The position numbers and the translations under genes are program-made. Below are positions 8,655 to 18,690 of a stretch of 64,000 nt of DNA, piece after piece (position 1 is the first letter of the stretch; each line of letters begins with the position of its first letter). The notes under the pieces were generated by a model, which was not told the DNA's origin, made no database searches, and was given only the letters and a program-made list of their open reading frames with translations. The DNA is from Agrobacterium rubi TR3 = NBRC 13261 (lineage in GTDB: Bacteria; Pseudomonadota; Alphaproteobacteria; Rhizobiales; Rhizobiaceae): assembly GCF_000739935.1 (NCBI RefSeq), contig NZ_BBJU01000012.1, forward strand, positions 1-64,000, in the 5' to 3' direction.

Positions 8655-9131
8655 ATGTCGAAGACGACGCGCGCCACGCAGGTGCTGACCAAGGCCGGTA
8701 TTTCTTTCACCACCGTGACCTATGAATACGACCCGAATGCCGAGCGCATCGGTCTTCAGGCGGCGGAGGCCATCGGGGCTGAGCCGCATCTGGTTCTGAA
8801 AACCCTGATGGCGGAGGTGGATGGCAAGGCAGTCTGCGTTGTCGTGCCATCTGACCATGAGGTCAGCATGAAGAAGCTGGCAGCGGCCTTTGGCGGCAAA
8901 TCTGCGCAGATGATGAAGCCTTCCGATGCCGAACGCGCGACGGGGTATCATGTCGGCGGCATCAGCCCCTTCGGGCAGAAAAAGCAGGTGCCGACGGCCA
9001 TCGAGGTGCAATCCATGGGCCATGATCTCGTCTATATGAATGGCGGACAGCGGGGATTGCAGGTGCGCCTTTCGCCCAAGGATGCGCAATCCGTTTTGAA
9101 ATCCATTAAGGCACCGCTGGTCAGCGAATAG
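8655..9131 (+). CDS. ybaK: Cys-tRNA(Pro)/Cys-tRNA(Cys) deacylase YbaK
   Basis: 158 residues, the usual length. The YbaK/EbsC domain is recognised from PHLVLKTLMAEVDG (with the key lysine), VVPSDHEVSMKKLAAAFG and the GGISPFGQKKQVP loop. The enzyme hydrolyses mischarged Cys-tRNA(Pro) in trans, protecting translation. The start codon ATG at 8655 lies 9 nt downstream of the previous gene, so the pair forms a small operon. Confidence 0.9.
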   Translation: MSKTTRATQVLTKAGISFTTVTYEYDPNAERIGLQAAEAIGAEPHLVLKTLMAEVDGKAVCVVVPSDHEVSMKKLAAAFGGKSAQMMKPSDAERATGYHVGGISPFGQKKQVPTAIEVQSMGHDLVYMNGGQRGLQVRLSPKDAQSVLKSIKAPLVSE

Positions 9132-9204
9132 CAGAAATCCGGTTGGCTTTCGCAACGAATGGGCTATGTTTTGCGCCTCCTATTGAAGCATATGAAGGCG
9201 CATC

Positions 9205-10443
9205 ATGACAGTTTCTCCCATCGATCCCGTCAAACTCGAAAAACTGGCCGAAGTTGCCGTCAAGGTCGGGCTGCAATTGCAGAAGGATCAGGATCTGGTC
9301 ATCACGGCGCCGCTGGCAGCATTGCCTTTGGTACGGTTCTTGACCAAGCACGCTTACATGGCAGGCAGCGGTCTGGTGACGACCTTCTATTCCGACGAGG
9401 AAACGACACTGGCGCGTTACGCCCACGCCAGCGACGCCAATTTCGATAAGGCCTCCGGCTGGCTCTATGAGGGCATGGCGAAGGCCTATGCCAATGGCGC
9501 GGCACGGCTGGCGATCTCCGGCGACAACCCCATGCTGCTGGCCGACGCAGACCCCGCCAAGGTGGCACGCGCCAACAAAGCCAATTCTACCGCTTACAAA
9601 CCAGCGTTGGAGAAGATTTCCAACTTCGACATCAACTGGAACATCATCTCCTACCCCAACCCATCCTGGGCCAAACAGGTATTCCCCGGCATCCCCGAAG
9701 ACGAGGCCGTGAAGAAGCTGGCGGACGCGATTTTTGCAGCGTCCCGCGTCGATCTGGCCGACCCCGTGACTGCTTGGGCGGAGCACAATGCCAATCTTGC
9801 CAAGCGCTCCAAATGGCTGAATGGTGAGCGTTTCGCCTCGCTACACTTCACTGGCCCCGGTACGGATGTGACCATAGGCTTGGCCGACAGCCATGAATGG
9901 CATGGCGGCGCGTCCATGGCCAAGAACGGTGTGACCTGCAACCCCAACATCCCGACCGAAGAGGTCTTCACCACACCGCATGCGCTGCGGGTGGATGGCT
10001 ATGTCTCCAGCACCAAGCCTCTGTCGCATCAGGGAACGCTGATCGACAATATCCAGGTCAAGTTCGAGGCAGGCCGCATCGTGGAGGCTAAGGCGTCCCG
10101 TGGTGAAGAGGTGCTGAACAAGGTGCTGGATACGGATGAAGGCGCGCGGCGCCTGGGCGAAGTGGCGCTGGTGCCGCATTCCTCACCCATTTCGGCCAGC
10201 GGCATTCTGTTTTACAACACGCTGTTCGATGAAAATGCCTCGTGCCACATCGCGCTCGGTCAGTGCTATTCCAAGTGCTTCCTCGATGGTGCGTCGCTCA
10301 GCCAAGACCAGATCAAGGCACAAGGCGGCAATTCCAGCCTGATCCACATCGACTGGATGATCGGCTCCGACAAGGTCGATATCGACGGTGTCAGAGCAGA
10401 TGGCTCGAAGGTACCTGTGATGCGCAAGGGCGAGTGGGCCTGA
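9205..10443 (+). CDS. M29-family aminopeptidase
   Basis: 412 residues, typical of the thermophilic aminopeptidase family M29 (AmpS/aminopeptidase T). Conserved metal-site blocks are visible: a glutamate region FEAGRIVEAKASRGEE, the block LVPHSSPISASGILFYNTLFDENASCHIALG, and the terminal SSLIHIDWMIGS. It would release N-terminal residues from peptides in the cytosol using two metal ions. No signal peptide. The ATG at 9205 is preceded by AAGG. No obvious operon partner. Confidence 0.92.
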   Translation: MTVSPIDPVKLEKLAEVAVKVGLQLQKDQDLVITAPLAALPLVRFLTKHAYMAGSGLVTTFYSDEETTLARYAHASDANFDKASGWLYEGMAKAYANGAARLAISGDNPMLLADADPAKVARANKANSTAYKPALEKISNFDINWNIISYPNPSWAKQVFPGIPEDEAVKKLADAIFAASRVDLADPVTAWAEHNANLAKRSKWLNGERFASLHFTGPGTDVTIGLADSHEWHGGASMAKNGVTCNPNIPTEEVFTTPHALRVDGYVSSTKPLSHQGTLIDNIQVKFEAGRIVEAKASRGEEVLNKVLDTDEGARRLGEVALVPHSSPISASGILFYNTLFDENASCHIALGQCYSKCFLDGASLSQDQIKAQGGNSSLIHIDWMIGSDKVDIDGVRADGSKVPVMRKGEWA

Positions 10444-10744
10444 TAGGCCCTATCGTGGTGCCTGACTTTTCTGGCTCAGCCAGACACTGAACAGCACCAT
10501 GATGAAACCGGCAATCTGTGCTGGCGCGAGGTTTTTGATCGAGCGCCAGCCAGCATAGAGGCGTGGCGTTCACATGGCTGAAGAAAACAAGGCCGTCGCG
10601 GTGTGGAGCCTACCAGCCATCTGCAGAAAATTGGCTCACGAAAATAGATTTCCACCGTCGATGCCTAAGTGACAGCATATATGGAAAATCCGTGCCTTTG
10701 ATGATGCCATGAGCACGAGCGACCAAGGGCGCTTGAGCCGGGAA
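10444..10744. other. 301-nt gap between convergent genes; contains a possible gene remnant
   Basis: Apart from the remnant described at 10450-10600 I see no complete ORF, RNA gene or strong terminator hairpin here. Confidence 0.6.
10450..10600 (-). pseudogene. Possible fragment of a membrane protein
   Basis: Reading the minus strand, a segment ending at the TAG at 10450-10452 translates as YAGWRSIKNLAPAQIAG followed by FIMVLFSVWLSQK, a plausible last transmembrane helix of a transporter. About 10 codons further up a stop closes this frame, but another frame continues with DGLVFFSHVNATP, as if a one-base frameshift had occurred. The style resembles the C terminus of a drug/metabolite transporter, but the piece is too short to assign. 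Confidence 0.22.
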
Positions 10745-12343
10745 CTAAAACAGACTGCCCTGCCCGGCGGGGCCTGATGGAGTGGTTTTAACCGCCTTTT
10801 TCTTCGGCACCTGTGCCACAGCGTCATCAGGCGACGAGGCCTCGCCTGCAGCGATTGCGGAGACAAATCCATCCGCGAATTCCATCGAAAGGATGGCACC
10901 GTTTTCGATGGCGGCAGCACGCGTCAGCGGGCGGTTGTCCTCATCGCGGATGACGGCGTAACCGCGTTTCAGCACGTTCTTGTAAGACAGCGATTGCAGG
11001 ATGCGGTCGTGGGCGGCGAGGCCGGAGCGGTTTTGCGACATGCGGTGCAGAACGGCGGTATCGGTGCGGCGGGTGGCGGTGGCCACCCTCTCCTTCTGGC
11101 GCTCCAGCTGGCCGAGGAGACGGGCGGGCAAAGCACGCAGCGACGAGTCCGACGATGAGACGCGCGATTGCGCTTGCAGCAAGCGGCGTTCCACCAGACT
11201 TTCGGCGCGCTGCATGCGCTCCTGAATACGCTGGCGTTGCTGTTTCAAGCCATGGGCAAGCACATCCGGGCGCAGGCCTGAAGCCGTGCGCTCGAAGCTG
11301 CGGCGTTTGTTGAGTGTGTTGAGTTCCAGCCCGCGACCGAGACCGATGGCTGCCTCATCGAAACGGCGGCGTGGCAGGGCCAGCAATTGATCGAGCGATG
11401 GCAGCGCACGCACGAGCGCGCGCACGCCTTGGCGGCGATTGTCCATCTGGCGCGACATGGAGCCGGAGAGACGGGCGGAGAGACCTGCAAGCTGCGCTTC
11501 CAGATCGGCCCTGACAGGCACGGCCATTTCGGCGGCACCCGTAGGTGTTGGCGCGCGGACATCGGCGGCGTGGTCGATGAGTGTCGTATCGGTCTCGTGG
11601 CCAACGGCTGATATCAGCGGTATCTGGCTTTCGGCGGCAGCGCGCACAACGATTTCGTCGTTGAAGCTCCACAAATCTTCCAGACTACCACCGCCGCGCG
11701 CGACGATCAGCACATCGGGACGCGGAATGGCTCCGCCGATCTCGAACGCATTGAAGCCCCTGATGGCATTGGCCACCTCTTCGCCCGAGCCTTCGCCCTG
11801 CACTTTGACCGGCCAGACCAGCACATGCACGGGAAAACGATCGGAAATGCGGTGCAGAATATCGCGAATGACGGCGCCGGTCGGCGAGGTCACGACGCCG
11901 ATGACCCTTGGCATATAGGGCAGACGGCGCTTGCGCGTCTGATCGAACAACCCTTCGGCGGCGAGCTTGCGGCGGCGCTCTTCCAGCAGCGCCATCAGCG
12001 CACCGGCACCGGCAGGCTCCAGGCTTTCAATGACGATCTGGTATTTGGACGAGCCGGGGAAGGTGGTGATCTTGCCGGTGGCGATGACCTCCATGCCCTC
12101 TTCCGGGCGGAACTTCAGCTTGGAAAAACTCCCCTTCCAGATGACGGCATCGATGCGGGCGCGGTCGTCCTTCAGCGAGAAGTAAGCATGCCCCGACGTA
12201 TGCTGGCCGCGATAACCGGAAATTTCGCCGCGCACCCGAACCTGATCGAACGCGGTTTCCACCGTACGCTTGATGGAGCCTGATAGCTCCGACACCGAAA
12301 ACTCGGCAAGGTTGGTGAGAGGCTGGCTGAAAATATCGCTCAT
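10745..12343 (-). CDS. xseA: Exodeoxyribonuclease VII large subunit
   Basis: 532 residues from ATG 12343 (MSDIFSQP...); a 20-residue longer reading is unlikely. The N-terminal OB-fold domain ([22 protein letters not shown]) is followed by the catalytic domain with [40 protein letters not shown] and [28 protein letters not shown], all classic XseA blocks, and then a long coiled-coil. With XseB it degrades single-stranded DNA to oligonucleotides. xseB is not nearby. An extended Ala/Lys-rich tail of about 30 residues follows the catalytic core. Confidence 0.97.
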   Translation of the reverse strand: MSDIFSQPLTNLAEFSVSELSGSIKRTVETAFDQVRVRGEISGYRGQHTSGHAYFSLKDDRARIDAVIWKGSFSKLKFRPEEGMEVIATGKITTFPGSSKYQIVIESLEPAGAGALMALLEERRRKLAAEGLFDQTRKRRLPYMPRVIGVVTSPTGAVIRDILHRISDRFPVHVLVWPVKVQGEGSGEEVANAIRGFNAFEIGGAIPRPDVLIVARGGGSLEDLWSFNDEIVVRAAAESQIPLISAVGHETDTTLIDHAADVRAPTPTGAAEMAVPVRADLEAQLAGLSARLSGSMSRQMDNRRQGVRALVRALPSLDQLLALPRRRFDEAAIGLGRGLELNTLNKRRSFERTASGLRPDVLAHGLKQQRQRIQERMQRAESLVERRLLQAQSRVSSSDSSLRALPARLLGQLERQKERVATATRRTDTAVLHRMSQNRSGLAAHDRILQSLSYKNVLKRGYAVIRDEDNRPLTRAAAIENGAILSMEFADGFVSAIAAGEASSPDDAVAQVPKKKAVKTTPSGPAGQGSLF

Positions 12344-12528
12344 GCCCGTTTCTACCCCATGGCCCGCGATTCGCAAATCGGCTTCATGACGCGGATTTGA
12401 CAATTTTCTGACGATTAAATTTCACAAAATTGCAACAATCTGATATCTTGACGGTTGGAAGAGGAGAAATAAGGGCTTTTGAGGATGACGGTGCCTTTCC
12501 TCAGGCCCTCTGGAGGAGGAGCGGCATC

Positions 12529-12759
12529 ATGGTATTTGTTCTCGGAATCTCACTTGGCGTAGCTGCACTTGCTTTGCGCTCTCTGACGGCTGTCGCCGCC
12601 ACGGGCATCCTGATTGCCATTGCGTTCGCGGTAGCAGCTCTCGTTTCTGCATCCGGCGTGCATGTTTTATCGCTTTTGATTGCACTGGCCGGTTACAATG
12701 TCGGTATCGCTGGCGCGTTTGGCGCAATGTTGGTGATGCGCGGCATGCGCACCGCTTAA
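12529..12759 (+). CDS. Small hydrophobic membrane protein, 76 aa
   Basis: The ATG at 12529 follows a strong GGAGGAGGA ribosome site; an in-frame TTG at 12430 would add 33 polar residues and has no good site. The product is almost wholly hydrophobic, with two to three predicted membrane helices and a basic end (MRGMRTA). I do not recognise the family, although the size and composition resemble small exopolysaccharide-regulatory membrane proteins of rhizobia. It is followed by another membrane protein on the same strand 30 nt later. Confidence 0.6.
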   Translation: MVFVLGISLGVAALALRSLTAVAATGILIAIAFAVAALVSASGVHVLSLLIALAGYNVGIAGAFGAMLVMRGMRTA

Positions 12760-12789
12760 TCTCTAGCGACGCCTCAGGTTTGCGTTAGA

Positions 12790-13194
12790 ATGCGTTTCGA
12801 GGGTCTTGAAACGGAATGTAAACGCGTGAACTTACCAGCATTCATTGTGATCACTGTTTCCTTCACTGTGCTGGATGGTTTGCTGACCCTCGCCCTATCG
12901 ACTGGTTCAGGCTTGGATATTGTGTTTGCGCGCTTGCTGAGTGTGGCGATTACGCTGCCCTGTCTCGCCTATACCCTAAACCGCCTACAACGAGCCGCCC
13001 CTGTGGGCGGCGTTTTGTTGATGATCGTCAGTGTCATCAGCACATGCGTCAGCTTCGGCGTTTTTGCGCTGATCATCAGCCGAAACCCGTTCGTGCAATG
13101 GCCGATAGCTTTCATTGCTGCGTCGTTTGGTGGCCTCGCTCTCGCCGTTACGGGCTATCTAAGAGCGAGGAAAAGGTTGGGTCGCGGACTTTAG
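12790..13194 (+). CDS. Hypothetical membrane protein, 134 aa
   Basis: Four predicted membrane helices (about residues 15-35, 42-60, 72-95, 100-122) and an Arg/Lys-rich C terminus. The ATG at 12790 has only a weak ribosome site; a GTG at 12826 is an alternative that would begin right before the first helix. No known motif. It probably shares a transcript with the 76-aa membrane protein, and it ends 4 nt into the convergent oxidoreductase gene. Confidence 0.6.
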   Translation: MRFEGLETECKRVNLPAFIVITVSFTVLDGLLTLALSTGSGLDIVFARLLSVAITLPCLAYTLNRLQRAAPVGGVLLMIVSVISTCVSFGVFALIISRNPFVQWPIAFIAASFGGLALAVTGYLRARKRLGRGL

Positions 13195-14177
13195 ACCGTT
13201 TCCCAGCCATCCTTGTCGGCAGCGCGGTAGATCGCGTCGATAAAGCGCTGACTGTTCTTCGAGCTTTCCAGCGACACGACCTCCGCCTCACCACCGCTTG
13301 CCGCAGTGGCGAACGCTTCGATCTCCCGGCGATACTGACGGCTATCCTGAAAGCGGAAGATTTGCGATTGGCCGTGGGTCTGGTTGGTGAGTTCCACTTC
13401 TTCCGCACCCCACCGATCTGCGTTGAAGGGTGATTTGACCTCGATATAACCTTCGGTCCCGTGCAGCACCATGAGCTGGCGTGCAGCGAGCTGTGTCGAG
13501 ATATAGAAGCTGAGTTCGAAATCGCCGAAATCCGCTTTTACGCTGGCGTAGATATCCGTGCCGAATTCCGGGTCACGCTCGACCACGGCTTGAACGCACT
13601 TCGGCTCTTTGCCGGTGGCAAAGCGGGTGGTGATGGTCGGATAAACGCCGATATCCGGAAGCGCTCCACCGCCGAGTTCGGGAATGTTGCGCATATTGCC
13701 AGGATCGCGGTTGAAATAGGTGAAAGAGCCCTGGACGTGCTTGAGCGTACCGATGGAGCCCGAGGCCAACAGCTCACGCACCTTCAGCCACACCGGTGCA
13801 TAGGTCACCATATAGGCTTCTGATATCAGCACCTTGTTGCGGTCTCGTGCGGCAATCAGGCTGTCGATTTCTTCGGCCTTGAGCGCAATCGGCTTTTCGC
13901 ACAGCACATGCTTGCCCGCATTCGCGGCCTTGATGGACCACTCCACATGCTGGGCTGTGGGCAGCGGGATGTAGACTGCGTCGATGACATCAGAGGCCAG
14001 CATTTCCTCGTAGGAACCGAAAGCATGTGGCACGGAGAAGCGGTCGGCGAGCTGCCGCGCCTTGTTCACGTCGCGACTGGCGATGGCGGTGACGACGGCG
14101 TTTTCCGCATCCTGAATGGCGGGAATGACGAGCTCCCGGCCGATTTTCGCCGTCGATAGAATTCCAAAACGCAACAT
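13191..14177 (-). CDS. Gfo/Idh/MocA-family NAD(P)-dependent oxidoreductase
   Basis: 328 residues from ATG 14177, which has GGAGG directly upstream. The N-terminal Rossmann domain begins [15 protein letters not shown], a variant of the GxGxxG motif in which the middle Gly is replaced (GILSTAKIG), as is usual in this subgroup. The conserved EKPIAL motif (Lys of the catalytic EKP) lies near residue 92. Members oxidise or reduce sugar, inositol or biliverdin-type substrates; the actual one is unknown. The 3' end overlaps the convergent membrane gene by 4 nt. Confidence 0.9.
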   Translation of the reverse strand: MLRFGILSTAKIGRELVIPAIQDAENAVVTAIASRDVNKARQLADRFSVPHAFGSYEEMLASDVIDAVYIPLPTAQHVEWSIKAANAGKHVLCEKPIALKAEEIDSLIAARDRNKVLISEAYMVTYAPVWLKVRELLASGSIGTLKHVQGSFTYFNRDPGNMRNIPELGGGALPDIGVYPTITTRFATGKEPKCVQAVVERDPEFGTDIYASVKADFGDFELSFYISTQLAARQLMVLHGTEGYIEVKSPFNADRWGAEEVELTNQTHGQSQIFRFQDSRQYRREIEAFATAASGGEAEVVSLESSKNSQRFIDAIYRAADKDGWETV

Positions 14178-14359
14178 GCTTGCCTCCACTGTGATGGGCG
14201 GCACCTTATCACGACAGAGCGGGCACGCAACCATTCGACACGTCCAGGTGCATGAATCACAATGATGGCTGAAAATGTCCTCTCTTCGGCGCAACCTGTA
14301 CTTTCGGCTTCTCAGCGAATGGGAAAGACTGTAATCATCAGAAATCGGAGGTACAGAAA

Positions 14360-14920
14360 ATGTCCCATTCACACACAGCACTTCTGGTTATCGATGTGCA
14401 GGAATCCTTTCGGCATGCGCCCTATTTCGATGAAAGCGGCCTGCCTGCCTATCTCGCCGCTCAGCAAAAGCTGATCGACGGCGCTGAGGCGGCGGGGATT
14501 GCCGTCATCCAGATCTTCCATGTCGATGGTGACTGGGCCTTTGCCGAAGACAGCGGCTTCATCCGCGCATTGGAGGGCATTCGCATCGAGCCCACCGTAA
14601 CGTTTCGTAAGAACCGCCATTCGGCCTTTATCGGCACGGGTCTCGATGTGTGGTTGACCCAGCACGGCATCAAAAGGCTGGTCATCTCCGGCATTCGCAC
14701 CGAGCAATGCTGCGAAACTACGACGCGGCAGGGGTCCGATCTGGGCTACAGTGTGGATTTCGTGACCGAGGCGACGCTGACTTTTCCGATGACGCATGCC
14801 TCCGGCACGGTGTTTTCGGCAAAGGATATCGCCATGCGCACCGAACTCGTGCTCTCGGGTCGCTTTGCTCGCATCGTGACCGTGGACGAGGCGTTGCAGG
14901 CGCAGAAAGAAGCGGCCTGA
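14360..14920 (+). CDS. Isochorismatase-like cysteine hydrolase
   Basis: 186 residues with the catalytic triad of the family: Asp12 ([10 protein letters not shown]), Lys84 ([10 protein letters not shown]) and Cys117 ([11 protein letters not shown]). Strong ribosome site GGAGG at 14347. Family members hydrolyse isochorismate, nicotinamide, N-carbamoyl compounds or similar amides; the position beside a GlxA-type regulator suggests a catabolic amidase. Its TGA overlaps the ATG of the regulator (TGATG), so the two are translationally coupled. Confidence 0.88.
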   Translation: MSHSHTALLVIDVQESFRHAPYFDESGLPAYLAAQQKLIDGAEAAGIAVIQIFHVDGDWAFAEDSGFIRALEGIRIEPTVTFRKNRHSAFIGTGLDVWLTQHGIKRLVISGIRTEQCCETTTRQGSDLGYSVDFVTEATLTFPMTHASGTVFSAKDIAMRTELVLSGRFARIVTVDEALQAQKEAA

Positions 14921-15912
14921 TGACGACTGGCGGCGGTCTGCAAACCAGGAGCATCCCAGTTTTCGTGGTGCTGCCGCCGCAAACGCTGTTGCTGGATGTT
15001 GCGGGGCCGCTGGAGGTGCTCCGTTACGCCAACGAGCAGCAGGATGCCGTAAGGTTCGACTGCAAATATGTCGCAGCAGCCAAGACCCAGACGACGACCA
15101 TCGGGCTTTCGCTGGCCGGGCTGGAGGCCTTGCCGGAAGTGCTGCCCGAGAATGCCATGGTGCTGATTTCCGGCGGCTCGTTAATGGAAACGATGCACGC
15201 TGGGTCAAGGCGGGAGCGGCGCGATCTGGCAGACTGGCTGCGGCAGACAGTGCGGGACGACACCACCATCGTCTCCATCTGCTCCGGCGCGCTGATTGCC
15301 GCCGAAGCCGGTGTCTTCGATGGTCATCAATGCACCACCCATGCCGACTGCATGGGTGAATTGCGACGGATCGCGCCCTTGGCGCAGGTGCTGGACAACC
15401 GTCTATTCGTGGAAGACAAGAGGTGCTTTTCCAGTGCTGGCATTTCCACCGGCATCGATCTGTTGCTGCACATTGTGTCGTCCCTCACCAGCCCGGTGAT
15501 TGCCGCGCGTATTGCGCAGATCATGGTCATCTATATCAGGCGCACCGCGAATGATCCGCAGATATCGCCCTGGCTTTCGGGCCGCAACCACATTCACCCC
15601 TCCGTCCACAAGGCACAGGATGCCATCGTCGCAAATCCCGCTGCCGAATGGTCGCTAGGTCGCCTTGCCAAGGCGGCGGCCTTGAGCGAACGGCATCTGT
15701 CGCGGCTGTTTCGTGAACATACCGGCGTCAGCGTGGTGGACTACATCAACCTGATGCGCGTCAACCTTGCCCGCGATATTCTCGCCCATTCCAGGCTCGA
15801 TATGGAAGCGGTGGCCGAACGCTCTGGCTTTGCCTCTGCCCGCCATCTTCGGCGTGTGTGGCAGCAGCATCATGATGCGCCGCCCAGTTTTTACCGAACC
15901 CTTTCTTCCTGA
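14920..15912 (+). CDS. GlxA-family AraC regulator with DJ-1/PfpI domain
   Basis: 330 residues. Residues 12-180 form a DJ-1/PfpI-type domain with the nucleophile-elbow motif SICSGALIAAEAG (Cys121); about 225-328 is an AraC-type double helix-turn-helix (WSLGRLAKAAALSERHLSRLF and VAERSGFASARHLRRVWQ). Such regulators control degradation of small nitrogen compounds. ATG 14920 overlaps the stop of the isochorismatase-like gene, so the regulator probably senses that enzyme's substrate or product (inference). Ligand unknown. Confidence 0.9.
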   Translation: MTTGGGLQTRSIPVFVVLPPQTLLLDVAGPLEVLRYANEQQDAVRFDCKYVAAAKTQTTTIGLSLAGLEALPEVLPENAMVLISGGSLMETMHAGSRRERRDLADWLRQTVRDDTTIVSICSGALIAAEAGVFDGHQCTTHADCMGELRRIAPLAQVLDNRLFVEDKRCFSSAGISTGIDLLLHIVSSLTSPVIAARIAQIMVIYIRRTANDPQISPWLSGRNHIHPSVHKAQDAIVANPAAEWSLGRLAKAAALSERHLSRLFREHTGVSVVDYINLMRVNLARDILAHSRLDMEAVAERSGFASARHLRRVWQQHHDAPPSFYRTLSS

Positions 15913-16024
15913 GCATCGTTTCCATCACGCAAGCCACGGCCAGCCATCAAGGAAATTCAATGGTGATGCCTGCATGCGCTTGCTACTGTTGTGAACATCA
16001 GAAGAAATAAAGGGAGTATCATCC

Positions 16025-16960
16025 GTGGAGAAACGTGCGCTTGGCCGGACCGGCCTTTCCATCGCCCCGATCGTCTTTGGCGGCAACGTCTTTGGCTGGA
16101 CAGCGGATGAGAAGACCTCCTTCCAGTTGCTGGATGCCTTTTTTGATACAGGCTTCAACACCATCGACACGGCGGATGTCTATTCCGCATGGGTTGATGG
16201 TCATCAGGGTGGCGAGTCGGAAACCATCATCGGCAAATGGCTGAAGCACGGCAGCGTGACCCGCGACAAGGCAATCATCGTGTCCAAGGTTGGATACGAC
16301 AAGGGGCTGAAGGCGGACCGGATCGCTGAGGCGGTCGAGGCCTCGCTGCGGCGCTTGCAGACCGACTACATCGACCTTTATCTGGCCCATAAGCCGGATG
16401 CCGTAACACCGATTGAGGAGACGCTTGGGGCTTTCACTAAGCTCAAAGAACAAGGCAAGGTGCGTGCCATCGGCTGCTCCAACTACGATGCGCCGGACCT
16501 GCAAGACGCGCTCGATGTTTCCGCCAAAACCGGGCTGGCGCGTTTCGATGTCGTGCAGCCGGAATATAACCTTTACACCCGCGAGAGGTTCGAAGGACCG
16601 CTGGCCGAGCTGACCGCGAAAGAAGACATCGGCGTCATCAACTATTACAGCCTTGCCGCAGGCTTCCTCACAGGTAAGTACCGTAGCAAGGCAGATACGG
16701 AAGGCGTGGCGCGCTCCTACCGTGTCGGCGATTACGTCAACTCGCGCGGTCTCGATATTCTCGGTGCCATGGACACGATTGCCGCTGAAACCGGGGCAAA
16801 GCTGGCCGATATCGCGCTTGCCTGGCTTTTGCGCAAAAAGGCCGTAACGGCGCCGATCGCCAGCGCCACCAGCCTTTCGCAGCTGGAAAGCTTTACGCGC
16901 GCCACGGAGCTGAAGCTGACAGACGAGATGGTGGCGCTTCTGGACAAGGCTGGCGCATAA
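16025..16960 (+). CDS. Aldo/keto reductase
   Basis: 311 residues from a GTG with AGGGAG upstream. The AKR catalytic tetrad is visible: Asp and Tyr in TIDTADVYS, Lys in IIVSKVGYD and His in YLAHKPD. The (beta/alpha)8 barrel binds NADPH in its C-terminal part. Substrate unknown; it resembles the YajO/YdjG-like general aldehyde and sugar reductases. The GNAT gene starts within its stop codon (TAATG). Confidence 0.92.
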   Translation: MEKRALGRTGLSIAPIVFGGNVFGWTADEKTSFQLLDAFFDTGFNTIDTADVYSAWVDGHQGGESETIIGKWLKHGSVTRDKAIIVSKVGYDKGLKADRIAEAVEASLRRLQTDYIDLYLAHKPDAVTPIEETLGAFTKLKEQGKVRAIGCSNYDAPDLQDALDVSAKTGLARFDVVQPEYNLYTRERFEGPLAELTAKEDIGVINYYSLAAGFLTGKYRSKADTEGVARSYRVGDYVNSRGLDILGAMDTIAAETGAKLADIALAWLLRKKAVTAPIASATSLSQLESFTRATELKLTDEMVALLDKAGA

Positions 16961-17403
16961 TGGATCTCAGCATTCGCGATGCCCGTAGCGAAGACCACGG
17001 CCAGTGGCTTAGGCTTTGGCAGGATTACCTTGCCTTCTACAGTGTCGATCTCGCCGACGACGTGACCGCCCACACATGGGCGCGTATCATCGACCCCGCG
17101 TCGCGCGTGTCTGCGCGCCTTGCGGTGCTGGATGGACAGGTGGTTGGCTTTGCTATCCACCACTTCCATGACAGCACTTGGGCCAAGACGCCGGATTGCT
17201 ATCTGGAAGATCTGTTCATCGATGCCACCATTCGCGGCAAAGGCGTCGGTCGTGCCCTGATCGATGACCTGATTTCCATCTGTGAAGAGAAGGGTTGGTC
17301 ACGCCTCTACTGGCATACCAACGAGGATAATGCCCAGGCCCGCAAGCTCTATGACAGCTATATCAAAAGCGATGGCCATATTCGCTACCGGATCAAGTTC
17401 TGA
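16960..17403 (+). CDS. GNAT-family N-acetyltransferase
   Basis: 147 residues. The acetyl-CoA binding motif RGKGVGRALIDDLI (about residues 90-103) and the preceding beta-strand DCYLEDLFID are clear. The terminal WHTNEDNAQARKLYDSY block is common in small-molecule or polyamine-type GNATs. Its ATG overlaps the stop of the aldo/keto reductase gene by one base. Substrate unknown. Confidence 0.9.
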   Translation: MDLSIRDARSEDHGQWLRLWQDYLAFYSVDLADDVTAHTWARIIDPASRVSARLAVLDGQVVGFAIHHFHDSTWAKTPDCYLEDLFIDATIRGKGVGRALIDDLISICEEKGWSRLYWHTNEDNAQARKLYDSYIKSDGHIRYRIKF

Positions 17404-17494
17404 TCTCACGCATTTTCTATCGATCCCTGGCTCCCAGCGATCCACCGGACCCGTTGCAACGATGTAAACGGGTGCCGTTTTCAAGGACAGACAG

Positions 17495-18496
17495 ATGCAA
17501 AACAGAATTCTCGGAAACAATCTCTCCGTTTCAGCGCTTGGCCTCGGCTGCATGGGCATGAGCCACGCTTACAGCCCATCCGCAGACGAAGCTGCATCCA
17601 TCGCGACCCTACACCGCGCCGTCGAACTTGGCGTGACCTTCTTTGATACGGCAGAGGTCTATGGACCTCACACCAACGAAGTTTTGGTCGGCAAAGGCTT
17701 GAAGCCCCACCGCGACAAGGTCACCATCGCCACCAAATTCGGCTTCAAGATCGATGCCAGCAAGCCAGCCGGACAGATGATGGTGGGTACCGACAGCCGA
17801 CCTGAGAATGTGCACGCCGTGGCCGATGCCTCCCTCAAGCGTCTGGGCGTCGATGTCATCGATCTCTTCTACCAGCACCGCGTCGACCCCAATGTGCCGA
17901 TTGAAGAGACGGTCGGTGCCATGGCCGAACTGGTACAGGCGGGCAAAATCCGTCATCTGGGTCTGTCCGAAGCCAATGCAGAAACCATCCGCAAGGCGCA
18001 CGCCACCCACCCTATCACCGCACTTCAAAGCGAGTATTCGCTGTGGACCCGCGATGTCGAGACAAACGGCGTGCTCGATACCTGCCGCGAACTCGGCATC
18101 GGCTTCGTGCCGTTCAGCCCGCTAGGTCGTGGTGTTCTGACCGGCGCGTTGAAGAAGCTCGACGGCCTCTCCGACACCGATTTCCGCCGCTCCCTCCCCC
18201 GCTTTCAGGCCGAGAATTTCGACGCCAATCTGGCGCTGATCACGCTTCTTGAAGAGATGGCCGCGGAAAAAGGCGTGACAGCTGGCCAACTGGCACTGGC
18301 ATGGGTGCTGGCACAAGGCGATTTCATCGTCCCAATTCCCGGCACGACGAAGATCGCCAATCTGGAGAAGAATGTGGCAGCGGCCGATGTTGCGCTGAGT
18401 GCGGAGGAGGCTGCGAAGCTGGGTGAGTTACTGTCTCCGGCGAAGGTTGCTGGCGGGCGATATCCCGAGCAGATGGCAGCAATGGCGAATAGATAA
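17495..18496 (+). CDS. Aldo/keto reductase (AKR13-like)
   Basis: 333 residues. Catalytic tetrad: Asp/Tyr in [10 protein letters not shown], Lys in TIATKFGF and His in YQHRVDPN. The N terminus [18 protein letters not shown] is characteristic of the AKR13-like quinone/aldehyde reductases found throughout rhizobia. Likely reduces toxic aldehydes or ketones using NADPH. A 91-nt gap separates it from the upstream GNAT. It is only about 29% identical by eye to the AKR at 16025 and is not a recent duplicate. Confidence 0.92.
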   Translation: MQNRILGNNLSVSALGLGCMGMSHAYSPSADEAASIATLHRAVELGVTFFDTAEVYGPHTNEVLVGKGLKPHRDKVTIATKFGFKIDASKPAGQMMVGTDSRPENVHAVADASLKRLGVDVIDLFYQHRVDPNVPIEETVGAMAELVQAGKIRHLGLSEANAETIRKAHATHPITALQSEYSLWTRDVETNGVLDTCRELGIGFVPFSPLGRGVLTGALKKLDGLSDTDFRRSLPRFQAENFDANLALITLLEEMAAEKGVTAGQLALAWVLAQGDFIVPIPGTTKIANLEKNVAAADVALSAEEAAKLGELLSPAKVAGGRYPEQMAAMANR

Positions 18497-18519
18497 GTTA
18501 TCTATTTGGTTTTATTAAA

Positions 18520-18562
18520 TTTTACACCCTCGCGCCGCAAAAGCTGGAGCGAGGGTGTAAAA
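18520..18562 (+). terminator. Rho-independent-type terminator after aldo/keto reductase
   Basis: A perfect 14-bp inverted repeat: TTTTACACCCTCGC (18520-18533) and GCGAGGGTGTAAAA (18549-18562), loop 15 nt, followed by CCGTTTTA. The A/T ends of the stem make it functional in both directions. Confidence 0.75.
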
Positions 18563-18654
18563 CCGTTTTAGAACAGTTTGTTAGAGGAAATTCCAGGGAT
18601 TGCGGCAGGTGAAGATGAACGCACCGAACGAAAATTAAGTGTTCGCTTCCAATG

Positions 18655-18669
18655 TAGTTGCATATGCAA
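18655..18669. promoter_or_regulatory. Candidate MarR operator (palindrome TTGCATATGCAA)
   Basis: The 12-bp perfect palindrome TTGCATATGCAA (18658-18669) lies 22 nt upstream of the marR ATG. The 9-mer TAGTTGCAT, which includes its left half, recurs at 19119-19127 in front of the tautomerase gene. Autoregulation by this MarR protein is plausible but untested. Confidence 0.4.
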
Positions 18670-18690
18670 TCATTCGTGATAATGTAGGCC

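Noticed and set aside
12430-12528. 33-codon extension of the small membrane protein from TTG
   Set aside because: No ribosome site, while GGAGGAGGA precedes the ATG at 12529.
16025-18496. Two aldo/keto reductases as a tandem duplication
   Set aside because: Their N termini and cofactor regions differ too much by eye and a GNAT gene lies between them.
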